This document shows positions 39,307 through 47,287 of a stretch of 54,493 nt of DNA, piece by piece. The DNA comes from CAYHPY01 sp964358485 (lineage in GTDB: Bacteria > Elusimicrobiota > Elusimicrobia > UBA1565 > UBA9628): contig CAYHPY010000017.1 in NCBI GenBank assembly GCA_964358485.1, forward strand, positions 1-54,493, in the 5' to 3' direction. Each line of letters starts with the position of its first letter. The stretch's first letter is position 1. The notes below the pieces were generated by a model, which saw only the letters and a list, made by a program, of their open reading frames with translations, made no database searches and was not told where the DNA came from. The position numbers and the translations under genes are program-made.

Positions 39307-40328
39307 GGCGTTTTCTCCTGGGGGACGGGTTCGATTTCCGTGTCCGGCGGGGGAAGATTGGCTCGCGGACGCTCCGCGGAGACCTCCACGGAGGGCGGGC
39401 GCGTCACGAACGGGGCGGAGAGTCGCTTGCCCCCGTCCTCCTTGAACATGCGCATGTCAGGCAGCAGAGATCCTTTTTCCGCCATTTGCTCCGTCCAATA
39501 GGTCAGGCGGGGATGGGGGAAGACCGCCTTGGAGCTGATCTTGGCGAAAGCGCCGTTGAGGGCGCGGGCGAAGCGCCGGTCCGGCGACCCGGCGCGCATC
39601 GTGACCGGAAGGATGATAATCTTCTCGCCCCGACCGCCCGGCTTGGCCGCGCCCTTGAGGACCCGGTCGTCTTTTTCCCGCTCCTGCTGGGGCACGTCCT
39701 CTCGAAGGACCACGAGCTTGACGCTCTTGAATTTTCCCTCCGCGCCGACTTTGTCGGCGAGGAGCTGGAAAGTTCCCTTCCATTGGGAGTTGTCGGCGTC
39801 GGCCTTGGGCGCGGCGACAACCAGGATCAGGTTTTCCCGGGCCGGGTCGCGTCCCTCGGACTTGGCGTTTTGGGCCAGGATTTCCACCATGACGGGATGA
39901 TCATCCAGGGCCGGAGTCAAAGCCATCGGGACCGAGATTTTCAGGCGCTTGATCGGCGCTCCTCCGGAGGGCGGTTTGCCCCGCCAAAGATAATCGGAGG
40001 AGGGCTCCTTGCGGATGCCCAGGAGAAAGCGGTTCTGATCCATCAGGACCGAATGCGAATTTTCGAGGAGGGGGACGACGATGATTTTGGAGGCTTTCGC
40101 GGCTTGGAGGCGGTCCACCGCCTTCTGGAGGTCCCGGGTGTCGGGCGCCACGGCCGATTCGACCTTGTACTTTCCGGCCAGGGCTTTGGCGATTTCGGCC
40201 GCCGCCTTTCCGGTCTGGGCGCCCGCGGGCGGAAGCAGGAGAAGCAGTCCCACAGGACGCTCCGGGGAGGCCGCGCGGGCGATTGCGGCCAGCAAGCCCG
40301 ACGCGAGGAGGGCGCTCGTGAAGGTCAC
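39303..40328 (-). CDS. Exported CbiX/sirohydrochlorin chelatase-like protein
   Basis: The 341-residue protein has a hydrophobic leader (ALLASGLLAAIARAAS) and a body with the two-lobed pattern of class II chelatases such as CbiX/SirB. Lobe 1 reads ASKIIVVPLLENSHSVLMDQNRF; lobe 2 reads LILVVAAPKADADNSQW and later IIILPVTM. In true chelatases the second lobe starts with a conserved AHG whose His binds metal; here it reads AAP, so catalysis is doubtful, and export also argues for another role. The start is GTG at 40328, overlapping the response-regulator stop as GTGA. It could be a periplasmic metal- or tetrapyrrole-binding protein; that is inference. Confidence 0.5.
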   Translation of the reverse strand: MTFTSALLASGLLAAIARAASPERPVGLLLLLPPAGAQTGKAAAEIAKALAGKYKVESAVAPDTRDLQKAVDRLQAAKASKIIVVPLLENSHSVLMDQNRFLLGIRKEPSSDYLWRGKPPSGGAPIKRLKISVPMALTPALDDHPVMVEILAQNAKSEGRDPARENLILVVAAPKADADNSQWKGTFQLLADKVGAEGKFKSVKLVVLREDVPQQEREKDDRVLKGAAKPGGRGEKIIILPVTMRAGSPDRRFARALNGAFAKISSKAVFPHPRLTYWTEQMAEKGSLLPDMRMFKEDGGKRLSAPFVTRPPSVEVSAERPRANLPPPDTEIEPVPQEKTP

Positions 40329-40714
40329 CGCCGCTTCTTGGAGCGGCGGAGGGCTTTCTCCACGTGAAGCTGGAGGTCCTGAAGGCTGATGGGTTTGGAA
40401 ACGAAGGCGTCCCCGCCGCTGATCGCCGAGCTCAGCTTGTCGTACTGCCCGTCGCGGGCGGTCAAAAAGAGAATCGGGGTCCGCTTTCCCTTTTTCTCGA
40501 ACGCGCGGATCTTTTGCGTGGCCGCCAGGCCGTCGACCCGGGGCATCATCATGTCCATCAGGACCAGGTCGGGCTTGGACTTCTTGAAAAGCTCCACGGC
40601 CTCTTCCCCGTCGGCCGCCGTGAAAGTTTCGTAATGGAGGCGTCCAAGCTGCGTGGCCAGGATCTCCCGAATGGACGGATCGTCATCAACGATCAGGATC
40701 TTTTTTTGCTGCAT
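40325..40714 (-). CDS. Receiver-only response regulator
   Basis: The 129-residue protein is a single receiver domain: ILIVDDDPSIR (acidic pocket), LVLMDMMMPRVDG (phospho-Asp), LFLTARDG (switch Thr) and FVSKPIS (Lys). No output domain is present. It differs from the regulator at 1048 and is closer to CheY/DivK-type proteins. An AAGGA stretch lies upstream of the ATG. It follows the VCBS gene by 12 bases and overlaps the chelatase-like gene by 4. A partner histidine kinase is not in the window. Its place among exported proteins suggests a sensory or motility output, without proof. Confidence 0.85.
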   Translation of the reverse strand: MQQKKILIVDDDPSIREILATQLGRLHYETFTAADGEEAVELFKKSKPDLVLMDMMMPRVDGLAATQKIRAFEKKGKRTPILFLTARDGQYDKLSSAISGGDAFVSKPISLQDLQLHVEKALRRSKKRR

Positions 40715-40726
40715 GAAGAGGAGTCC

Positions 40727-42112
40727 TTACGGATCGTAAACCCAAACGGCGGAGCGTCCGGTCGTCCCTGTGACCGCCAGCGCGAGCTCGGGTCCGGCCC
40801 CTCCGGGCCGGTTGACCAAAGACATGCCCGTCGCGTAGCCGGAAAGCTCGGACTTCCAATCAGTTTCCAGGGCCAGGCCGGTCCAGCGTTGACGGTGGAA
40901 CTCCGCCTTGGCGAATTTTCCGAAGGGTTGGGCCGCGCCTCCCCACGCGGGGATGTTCTTGATCAGATAGAGCGCGGGGTTTCCATCGGCTCCGTAGATG
41001 GCTTTGGAGGCGGGGTGGCATTCCAAAATCTTCCCCGCCCAGCCGATCCGGTTGGGGGTTTGGCTGAAAGCCTCGTCGGTGCTCCAGGACTTCCCGTCCT
41101 CGAATTGCACCCGGAGGCGGTCGGTGGAGGTCATGTACAACAGAGCCGGTCCCTCTCCCGGGAAATTGGCGTTGGTGAAGCTGTACAGCCAATCCGCGCG
41201 TTTGTGGCGGATGGTTTCCTTGGAGGGGCCGTATTTTCCATCGGCGTAAGTCAGGGTGTAGATGTTGGAGAAGGGGAACGGCCCTTCCACGAGCTGTTGA
41301 ACGGCCAGGCGGGGCTTGCCGTCCGGATCCTGGTGGGCCCGGACCAGCCAGGGGAACTCGCTGGCCCGGGCCCACTGGCCATCGGCCCCGGTTTCGAGGA
41401 CGACGGTTTCGACTCGGCCGAAGGTCTGGTTGTGAAGGGACGCGAATAATTCGGCCTTGCCGTTTCCGTTGAGGTCGGCGGCCTCCAAAGAGACGATGTT
41501 GGGCTTGGTGGAGGGGTGCTTGAAGACGGCCTTGGGCTTGGCGCTATCGGGCGGGTAGGAGAAAAGGTAGACCCGTCGCTCGTCGGAGAGGGCCAGGTCG
41601 GGGGCTCCGTCCCCATCGAAATCGGCCACGGCGATGCTCGTGGCCTTGAGGTCCAGGATCGGGCTCTTCCAGCGGGCGGCCTTCATGCCCTGCGGTGGGG
41701 GCTGGAATTGGGTCTGGGGGGCGGGAACCGGAGCGCTCGGGGCGGTCGGGGCGGCGGCTTCCACCGCGGCGGAAGTTCCGAGGAGTCGGGCGCGGGAGCC
41801 GGCCTTGATCGCTTGCGAAATTACGGGGATCGTTCCCATGGAAAAGCCGGGCTTGACCTCCGTGATCTTGCCTTCACCGAGCTTGATTTCGATGCGGCCC
41901 AAGACCTTGCCGGTCTTGGGATGCTTGAGTTCTTCGTCATCGTTGTAAAGGAGGAAGCCTTGGCCGGGTTTAGCCCCGGCTTCGGACCCGAGATCGAGGT
42001 AAACCGTCAATCCGTCGACCCGAACGACATAGCCGACGTCGGCCGCCGGGGCGGCGGTGGAAACGCCCGCTCCCGTCGTGAAAAGCAAGGAAAGCAGCAG
42101 GGTTGTGGTCAC
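40727..42112 (-). CDS. Exported FG-GAP/VCBS-repeat protein with FlgT-like N-domain
   Basis: The 461-residue protein starts with a signal peptide (LLLSLLFTTGAGVSTAAP). Residues about 25-110 resemble the C-terminal domain of FlgT-like proteins: VYLDLGSEAGAKPGQGFLLY, then ELKHPKTGKVLGRIE. After a Pro-rich linker come FG-GAP/VCBS-type blades with calcium-binding-style loops: VADFDGDGAPDLAL and AADLNGNGKAELFA. The rest looks like a beta propeller. It should be periplasmic or surface exposed. The start is GTG at 42112, six bases after a minus-strand -10 box, so the mRNA is probably leaderless. It leads the five-gene run to 37625. Confidence 0.7.
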   Translation of the reverse strand: MTTTLLLSLLFTTGAGVSTAAPAADVGYVVRVDGLTVYLDLGSEAGAKPGQGFLLYNDDEELKHPKTGKVLGRIEIKLGEGKITEVKPGFSMGTIPVISQAIKAGSRARLLGTSAAVEAAAPTAPSAPVPAPQTQFQPPPQGMKAARWKSPILDLKATSIAVADFDGDGAPDLALSDERRVYLFSYPPDSAKPKAVFKHPSTKPNIVSLEAADLNGNGKAELFASLHNQTFGRVETVVLETGADGQWARASEFPWLVRAHQDPDGKPRLAVQQLVEGPFPFSNIYTLTYADGKYGPSKETIRHKRADWLYSFTNANFPGEGPALLYMTSTDRLRVQFEDGKSWSTDEAFSQTPNRIGWAGKILECHPASKAIYGADGNPALYLIKNIPAWGGAAQPFGKFAKAEFHRQRWTGLALETDWKSELSGYATGMSLVNRPGGAGPELALAVTGTTGRSAVWVYDP

Positions 42113-42118
42113 GGGGTT

Positions 42119-42147
42119 AGGCTATCATTTATGTTAGAATTCGGCAA
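42119..42147 (-). promoter_or_regulatory. Leaderless promoter of the VCBS operon, overlapping a divergent one
   Basis: On the minus strand TTGCCG (42147-42142) and TAGCCT (42124-42119) are 17 bp apart, and the -10 box ends 6 bases before the GTG. On the plus strand TAGAAT (42135-42140) ends 6 bases before the ATG at 42147. The two transcripts therefore diverge from interleaved promoters in only 34 bp. Confidence 0.55.
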
Positions 42148-43427
42148 TGACCATGGCGGCCAACGGCACCTTCGAGGACCTGATGGCCGTCATAACGCGG
42201 GCCGAAGCCGAGCGAAACGAGCGGACCCGGACCAAGCTCCCCGCCAAGCCCGCGGTCCAGCGGCTCCTGCTGGAGCCGCCGATGAATCTCGGGGGCATGC
42301 TTCTCCGCTGGGCCCTGGAATTGGCGCCTCCCGAAGTCGTCATGGCGGCGCATGACAAGCTTTTTCGCTCGCTTTCGAGCCCGCACCACTACTCCTTCCA
42401 GGATTCCCCGGCCCTGGCCGCCGCCCTCGCCTTGACGCGGCGCGTGGAAGCCTCCGCGGGCCGTCCTCCGGCCTTGCTGGCCCTCATCTCCCATCCTCCG
42501 GTCATGGGAGACCTGTCCCACCTCAATTTTGAGTTGGTTCGCCATGCCATGCTGGCCTTGCGCCGGCTCCGGGGGAAACCCTGCCGTCCTCGCCTGGTGG
42601 TGGCTGTCGATCCGTTCGCCCTGGACACCTTGTCGGTCCCGGTGGAGGGCTTGTACGCCGGCTTCATGGGAAGCTACCATCTCGGTTTTGACCGGATGTG
42701 CCTGGAGCGCGGGTCCGTGAGCGCGCGCCTGCTGGCGCGAAGCGCCTGGCACCGCATGCCCTTTCGCCTCTTCGAGGCGTTGCGGGCGGGAGAGGAGGTC
42801 GGCATGGCCCTTTCCGGGGGAGTCACCACGACCGCGCGGGTGCTCTACTGCCTCCGGGAATGGCTGGGCCGCCGGCGGGCGGAGAGTCCCTTGCTGGGCC
42901 GGCCCCAGGAGGTCCGAAAACGGCTTCGGTCCGTGCCCGCGTTCGAGGCCATGGAACGGTCCTCCGGACCCGTGACGAGCGTCTGGCGGGCGATGGAGGC
43001 GTGGGCCATGGCCGGTTTTTCCTGCGCGGCCGCCCCGGGCGCGCTTCCGGCGGCTGAAACCGGGTTTTTGGGCGGAGCGGACAAGACCTTGGCCGAGGAC
43101 TGCCTGGAGGCCCTGGACATTCCCGGGGAGCGGCGGGGCCCGGCCCTGGCGGAATTGGCCGAGGAAATCCGCAGGGAGACTCCGTATCGTGAGCGGTTTT
43201 TCTCGGCGGTGGCTCGGAGGATCGTCGAATCGGGGCGGCCCCTGGTGCTTATCCCGATCGCCCACAAGGAGGGCGGGGTCCTCGGTGTCGAGGAAAAAAA
43301 CGCCTGGGCCTGGCTCCGCGCCGGAAACGGAAAGCTTTCCGCCTCGAGCTCCGCGGCGCCCGAAACCCCCTGGGAGGGGAGCGTCGCCGATTTCTCCCGG
43401 CGTTTCGTGGTGGAAAATTTTTCGTGA
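42147..43427 (+). CDS. Protein of unknown function (first gene of the DDAH operon)
   Basis: The 426-residue protein has no signal peptide and no family that I recognise. Features that stand out are HPPVMGDLSHLNFELVRHAML near 113-133, with an HxxxxD spacing that recalls glycerolipid acyltransferase motif I; SYHLGFDRMCLERGS near 175-189; and ALSGGVTTTARVLY near 215. The acyltransferase resemblance is weak and could be chance. It is mostly helical, with several hydrophobic stretches but no certain membrane helix. A plus-strand -10 box (TAGAAT, 42135-42140) ends 6 bases before the ATG, so it is likely leaderless. Its stop overlaps the DDAH-like gene as GTGA, implying that the two are coupled. Confidence 0.65.
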   Translation: MTMAANGTFEDLMAVITRAEAERNERTRTKLPAKPAVQRLLLEPPMNLGGMLLRWALELAPPEVVMAAHDKLFRSLSSPHHYSFQDSPALAAALALTRRVEASAGRPPALLALISHPPVMGDLSHLNFELVRHAMLALRRLRGKPCRPRLVVAVDPFALDTLSVPVEGLYAGFMGSYHLGFDRMCLERGSVSARLLARSAWHRMPFRLFEALRAGEEVGMALSGGVTTTARVLYCLREWLGRRRAESPLLGRPQEVRKRLRSVPAFEAMERSSGPVTSVWRAMEAWAMAGFSCAAAPGALPAAETGFLGGADKTLAEDCLEALDIPGERRGPALAELAEEIRRETPYRERFFSAVARRIVESGRPLVLIPIAHKEGGVLGVEEKNAWAWLRAGNGKLSASSSAAPETPWEGSVADFSRRFVVENFS

Positions 43428-44320
43428 GCGCGCTCATCCGCGCCCTTTCCGACCTCAAGGGAATCACCCCGAAGAATATCGCCCCGATGGAGGGGCCCTC
43501 CGGGGTTCTGCTCTGCCCTCCGTCCTACTACGACGTCCTGGAAGTCAAAAACCCCATGATGGCGGGACATCTGGGCCGGGTGGACCGGGCGGGAGCCCTC
43601 GCCCAATGGGAAAGCGTGCGGGACGCCCTGGCCGGCTCCGGCTTTTCCGTTTCAGTGATGGACCCCGTCGAGGGCCTGGAAGACATGGTTTTCACCGCCA
43701 ACCCGTCCTTCGCGGGCCGGGGCCCGCGCGGGGAGAAAATCTGCGTTTTGGGTTCCATGCGCCACCCCTCCCGCCGGAGGGAGACCGGTCTTCATGAAGC
43801 GTGGTTTTCCAAGGCGGGATACCAGATCAAAAGGCTCAAGACTCCCGGCCTCCGGTTCGAGGGAGGGGGGGACGCGGTATGGCATCCCGGGCGCCGCCTC
43901 TTGTGGGGCGGCCATGGGTTTCGCACCGAGCCGGAAGCCTATGAGGAAATCTCCGAAATTTTCGATTGCACCGTCGTTCTTTTGAAGCTTTCCAACGAAC
44001 GGTTCTATCACCTCGACACCTGTTTTTGCCCGTTGACCCAGGACTCGGTCCTGATCTATCCCCCGGCTTTCGAACGTGAGAGCCTGGAACTCATCCTGCG
44101 GCTTTTCCCGATGGTTCTGGTCGCCAAGGAACATGAGGCCGCCGGCCTGCTTTGTTGCAACGGAGTCTCAGCCCCCGGCAAAAAGATCATCCTTCAAAAA
44201 GGCGCCGATGGGGCCCGGGGCGCGCTGACCGGCGCCGGACTTTTCCCCATAGAGGTGGAAACGGGGGAATTCTTGAAGTCCGGAGGCAGCGCCTTCTGCA
44301 TGAAGGCCTTCCTCTATTAA
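43424..44320 (+). CDS. DDAH/arginine deiminase-like amidinohydrolase
   Basis: The 298-residue protein belongs to the guanidino-modifying (pentein) superfamily, closest to dimethylarginine dimethylaminohydrolase. Substrate and catalytic residues are visible: DMVFTAN near 87-93, FEGGGD at 145-150, the His at about 196 in FYHLDTCFCPL, and the nucleophile Cys at about 292 in GGSAFCMKAF. Such enzymes hydrolyse a guanidinium group, for example methylarginine to citrulline, or act in arginine and ornithine routes. The start is GTG at 43424, overlapping the previous stop. No citrulline or ornithine enzyme is adjacent, so the substrate is open. The next gene begins one base inside its stop (TAATG). 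Confidence 0.85.
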   Translation: MSALIRALSDLKGITPKNIAPMEGPSGVLLCPPSYYDVLEVKNPMMAGHLGRVDRAGALAQWESVRDALAGSGFSVSVMDPVEGLEDMVFTANPSFAGRGPRGEKICVLGSMRHPSRRRETGLHEAWFSKAGYQIKRLKTPGLRFEGGGDAVWHPGRRLLWGGHGFRTEPEAYEEISEIFDCTVVLLKLSNERFYHLDTCFCPLTQDSVLIYPPAFERESLELILRLFPMVLVAKEHEAAGLLCCNGVSAPGKKIILQKGADGARGALTGAGLFPIEVETGEFLKSGGSAFCMKAFLY

Positions 44321-45216
44321 TGGTCGGCTTCCTTCTCATCTTGATCGCGGCCGCGGGGACGGCATTCGCCGAGTGGGAGGGAGTTCCGCCTTCGAGCGGA
44401 ACGGTATGGCGCCTGGAGCGGCTGGAGGAGTCCGTCGGCATGTCCGCTTTGGGTCGGCGGGTTCTGGCGGAATCCAAGGACACGGTTCGTCTGGAGCGGC
44501 GGGGCTTGGAGCGTGGGGCGATCCTCCGGTATGCTCCGGCCACCGGAAAGTTGGCGGTGGATCCGGACCGCCTCGAGTCGTCCCGGGAGTGGGACAACGA
44601 GTTGGCGTTGGTCCGGGAATCGGCTCTGGCGGCCTTCGGCATTCCGGTCGACTTGGACCAGGCCCGCGCCGCGGCCTATCAGCTCGAATTGGATTACGCC
44701 CTGTCGCGGGCGTCCCAGGATCCCGCTTTCGACGCTTGGCTGTGGGCGGCCTGGAGGGCGAAGGTCTTGTCCGGCCCGAATCCTCCGGAGGGGAGGGAGA
44801 AAGGTCGGGCTCGGGAGGATGACCCCGCGTTGTGCCGGGCTCCTTTTGGGGAGGGGGACCGTGCGGCGTTTTACCTGGATCTGTTTGCCGAAGACCCTGA
44901 CTCCTTTTATTGGGCCGTCGAATGCGGTTGGCGGGGAGCGGAGACGGTCCGCTTGACCGAACTGCAGGATTTTCTGGCCGCGCATCCCCCGGGCTCCCTA
45001 TCGAAACCGCCCGCGGGTTCCCTTTATGTCCGCATCAAGGGCCGACGATATCCGGCCTACCTTGCGCGGGCCGCGTTGGCCGTGACTAACGGAGGAGGCC
45101 TCTCTAGGATCCGGGAGTCCCTGGGGGCCTATGATTCCAAACCCGTCCCCGCCCTTCAGGAGCGCGCCGCCCGCTGGATCGGCCGTCATCTCCCCAAGCC
45201 CCCGGGTACCAAGTAA
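44320..45216 (+). CDS. Exported protein of unknown function (third gene of the DDAH operon)
   Basis: The 298-residue protein starts with a signal peptide (MVGFLLILIAAAGTAFA) and is otherwise soluble, helical and rich in Arg, Glu and Trp (AWLWAAWRAKV, FYWAVECGWRG). Two cysteines (ALCRAP, VECGW) might pair. I do not recognise a family. Because its ATG shares a base with the DDAH stop (TAATG), it should be translated by reinitiation and so belongs to the same unit. It is a candidate periplasmic partner of the two cytoplasmic products. A repeat-bearing gap of 111 bases follows before the next gene. Confidence 0.65.
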   Translation: MVGFLLILIAAAGTAFAEWEGVPPSSGTVWRLERLEESVGMSALGRRVLAESKDTVRLERRGLERGAILRYAPATGKLAVDPDRLESSREWDNELALVRESALAAFGIPVDLDQARAAAYQLELDYALSRASQDPAFDAWLWAAWRAKVLSGPNPPEGREKGRAREDDPALCRAPFGEGDRAAFYLDLFAEDPDSFYWAVECGWRGAETVRLTELQDFLAAHPPGSLSKPPAGSLYVRIKGRRYPAYLARAALAVTNGGGLSRIRESLGAYDSKPVPALQERAARWIGRHLPKPPGTK

Positions 45217-45232
45217 AAGAATTTGAAGAATG

Positions 45233-45306
45233 TGAATGCCAGGCACCGAGAAAGGCAACGAGAAACGAGAAAAGTTGACAAAGTTAACAAAGTTGATACC
45301 TGGCAC
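45233..45306. repeat. Inverted pair of GGTGCCAGG-type repeats
   Basis: ATGCCAGGCACC (from about 45236) and TACCTGGCACC (to 45306) face each other across about 45 bases of AGAAACGAG and GTTGACAAAGTTAACAAAGTTGA repeats. The right copy overlaps the promoter of the next gene. Related motifs occur near 4324 and 36343. Confidence 0.5.
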
Positions 45307-45321
45307 CAATGGGGGTATACT
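45293..45321 (+). promoter_or_regulatory. Leaderless promoter of the Lys-rich secreted peptide
   Basis: TTGATA (45293-45298) and TATACT (45316-45321) are 17 bp apart, with 6 bases (AGGGAT) before the ATG at 45328. The repeat arm TACCTGGCACC lies in the spacer, so the element appears to have supplied part of this promoter. Confidence 0.7.
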
Positions 45322-45327
45322 AGGGAT

Positions 45328-45639
45328 ATGAGAATGTTTTCTGTTTTTGTCGCCGCGGTCGTGCTGGCGTGCGCGCTTCTGGGTTCTCCCGTCTGGGCTT
45401 CGGGCAAGAAGAAAAAGAAGGCCAAGAAGGGGCCCGATTACGACAACAACCCCTATAAGGCCATCATGGAGAAGGAACCCAGCGTTTATCGGTTCAACTC
45501 CAAAGGCGAGCCCGTCGGCCAGGAAACCAAGAAGAAGGGGAAAAAGCCCAAGAAGAAGCCGGCCGCGGAAGAAGCTCCGCCGGAAGAGGCGCCTCCCGAG
45601 GAGAAGCCGGAGGCGCCCGCGGAGGGCGCCGAGAACTGA
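45328..45639 (+). CDS. Small exported lysine/glutamate/proline-rich protein
   Basis: The 103-residue product has a signal peptide (FSVFVAAVVLACALLGSPVWAS), a lysine cluster (GKKKKKAKKG), a short conserved-looking core (YDNNPYKAIMEKEPSVYRFNSKGEPVG), a second lysine cluster and a Glu/Pro/Ala tail with repeats of EEAPPEE. It is low-complexity outside the core. It could bind peptidoglycan, DNA or LPS electrostatically in the periplasm, but this is a guess. The ATG is fixed by the promoter; the frame is open upstream only through the repeat region. A strong terminator follows 20 bases after the stop. Confidence 0.65.
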   Translation: MRMFSVFVAAVVLACALLGSPVWASGKKKKKAKKGPDYDNNPYKAIMEKEPSVYRFNSKGEPVGQETKKKGKKPKKKPAAEEAPPEEAPPEEKPEAPAEGAEN

Positions 45640-45659
45640 CTTTTAGGTAAAAAAAGAAA

Positions 45660-45698
45660 GGCGCCGGCCGGTGTAAAACCGGCCGGCGCCTTTTTTTT
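45660..45698. terminator. Strong intrinsic terminator, bidirectional
   Basis: GGCGCCGGCCGG (45660-45671), a 7-base loop, its exact complement (45679-45690) and eight T residues. An A-rich stretch precedes the stem, so it also works for the convergent subtilase gene that ends at 45704. Confidence 0.9.
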
Positions 45699-45703
45699 AT
45701 CCT

Positions 45704-46975
45704 TTAACGAAGTCCGGCGGCGTCGATGAGACCGGCGCCCTGCTCGCTGGCGGACATGCCGTCGAGCTTGCGCGCGGCCGCGTTGAGCGCGGCGCGCACG
45801 GCGTCGGCGCCCTGAGCGCCTTTGGCGACCGCCAGGGCCGCCAAACCCGCGACGTGCGGGGTGGCCATGGAGGTTCCGGAGTAGGCCTTGATCCCGCTGG
45901 CGTCGTGCACGAGCGGCACCGTGGACGGGATCAGGACTCCCGGGGCGATGAAGTCCACCTCGGGTCCGCGGCTCGAGAAGGTGGAAATCCCTTCCGCGGC
46001 CGTGGGGCAGAGCTTGGCGTTGGTGATTCCGGGAGGGCAGAGAGCCGAGACCGCGATGGTTTCGGGGTAGGCCGCGGGCCAATTGACGGCCTTGCCGTCA
46101 TTTCCCGCCGCCGCCACCACCACCGTTCCCGCGTTGGCCGCCATCTGCAGAGCGTATTGAAGAAGCGGCATCTCTTGAGGCGCGCCCAAGCTCATGTTGG
46201 CGACCTGGATGCCGTTCTGCGCGCACCACATGATGCCGTCCATGATCCCGAACAGGGAGCCGGAGCCTTCCTTGGTGAGAACCTTGACCGCGTACAGCGA
46301 GGCCTTGGGAGCGACGCCGACCACGCCGACCTCGTTGAGCTTGGCCGCGATGGTGCCCGCGACGTGCGTGCCGTGGAAGTGATCGTCCGCCCAGGGGGCG
46401 TTCTTGTCCACGGAATTGTGCCCGCCCGCGATGAGGCCCTTGAGCTCGGGATGCTCGGGATCGATGCCGGTATCCACCACGGCCACCTTCACGCCCGCGC
46501 CCTGGTTGGAGGACCAGGCCGCAGGAGCGTTGACCCGCTTGACGCCCCACGGAACCTCGGCGTCGCCGGCCGCGCCGGGGACGGCGCGCGGGCCGCCCGC
46601 CAGGCGGGGAAGTTCCTTAAGAACCGACGAAACCGCCGGGAGATTGCTCTGTTGGAACGAGGCAGTCTCCGACTCCAGCCAGTTGCGCCAGATGTCCTTC
46701 TCAACGCGCCAGACCTTGGGGTCGGACTTGAGGCGAACCTGGGCCGACAATGATTTGCCGGGGGCCGCCTGCACCAGGAGGAAGCGGAGAGAGGGGATCT
46801 CGTCGACCACCTTGAGTCCCTGAGCCTCGGCCAGACGCCGCTGATCCGCTTGCGGGACGCCGTCCCGGTAGGCGATGATGAGCCGGTCCTCGGCCCCTTG
46901 AGCCGTGAGAGCCGCCTCGGCGACGCCGGGCGCCTGCGCGAACGCGAATGCCATTACCCATAACCATTTGAACAT
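45704..46975 (-). CDS. Secreted subtilisin-like (S8) serine protease
   Basis: The 423-residue protein has a signal peptide (FKWLWVMAFAFAQAPGVAEA), an inhibitor-I9-like propeptide (about 25-95: RLIIAYRDGVPQADQRRLAEAQGLKVV) and a catalytic domain. The triad is complete: D168 in VAVVDTGID, H201 in HGTHVAGT and S369 in GTSMATPHVAG, with the oxyanion N292 in AAAGNDG. It should be exported and self-processed. The start at 46975 has a strong AAGGAGG ribosome binding site in the leader, and a small hairpin (CCCAC/GTGGG, 46991-47006) lies just before it. No transmembrane anchor is seen at the C-terminus. Confidence 0.92.
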   Translation of the reverse strand: MFKWLWVMAFAFAQAPGVAEAALTAQGAEDRLIIAYRDGVPQADQRRLAEAQGLKVVDEIPSLRFLLVQAAPGKSLSAQVRLKSDPKVWRVEKDIWRNWLESETASFQQSNLPAVSSVLKELPRLAGGPRAVPGAAGDAEVPWGVKRVNAPAAWSSNQGAGVKVAVVDTGIDPEHPELKGLIAGGHNSVDKNAPWADDHFHGTHVAGTIAAKLNEVGVVGVAPKASLYAVKVLTKEGSGSLFGIMDGIMWCAQNGIQVANMSLGAPQEMPLLQYALQMAANAGTVVVAAAGNDGKAVNWPAAYPETIAVSALCPPGITNAKLCPTAAEGISTFSSRGPEVDFIAPGVLIPSTVPLVHDASGIKAYSGTSMATPHVAGLAALAVAKGAQGADAVRAALNAAARKLDGMSASEQGAGLIDAAGLR

Positions 46976-47097
46976 TGAACCTAGCCTCCTTCCCACTGAC
47001 CGGTGGGAACGAGCCCAACATAGCATATTTTTGGGCCGCAAGACCTATTCGGCCCTAGGCCTTAAGGCCCAGCGCCTTTGGGGCGGTCATTTTTGAT

Positions 47098-47277
47098 ATG
47101 ATCGTCGAAGTGGTGCTGCGGTGGCTGTTATTGCTCTCGGCGGCGGGCGCGTGCCTTTGGGCGGTCGCGGCCGGTCCGACGCCCGGGTCCGTGGCCGCGG
47201 CCTTGGCGTTGGGCGGGGCGTGGTTCGGCCTTTCCAAGCGCAAGGAACGGGAGCTGGACGGCCCGCGCGGACGATGA
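47098..47277 (+). CDS. Small two-helix membrane protein
   Basis: This 59-residue reading frame holds two hydrophobic helices (VVLRWLLLLSAAGACLWAVAAG and SVAAALALGGAWFGL) separated by a GPTPG turn, then a basic tail (SKRKERELDGPRGR). It would lie in the inner membrane with the tail in the cytoplasm. It ends 10 bases before the cyclic-nucleotide-binding gene, which supports it as a real gene of the same unit. The start is uncertain: ATG 47098, or a GTG at 47110 that follows a TATGAT box by 7 bases. A 12-bp palindrome (GGCCTTAAGGCC, 47058-47069) lies upstream. Confidence 0.5.
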   Translation: MIVEVVLRWLLLLSAAGACLWAVAAGPTPGSVAAALALGGAWFGLSKRKERELDGPRGR

Positions 47278-47287
47278 GTCGCCGGAC

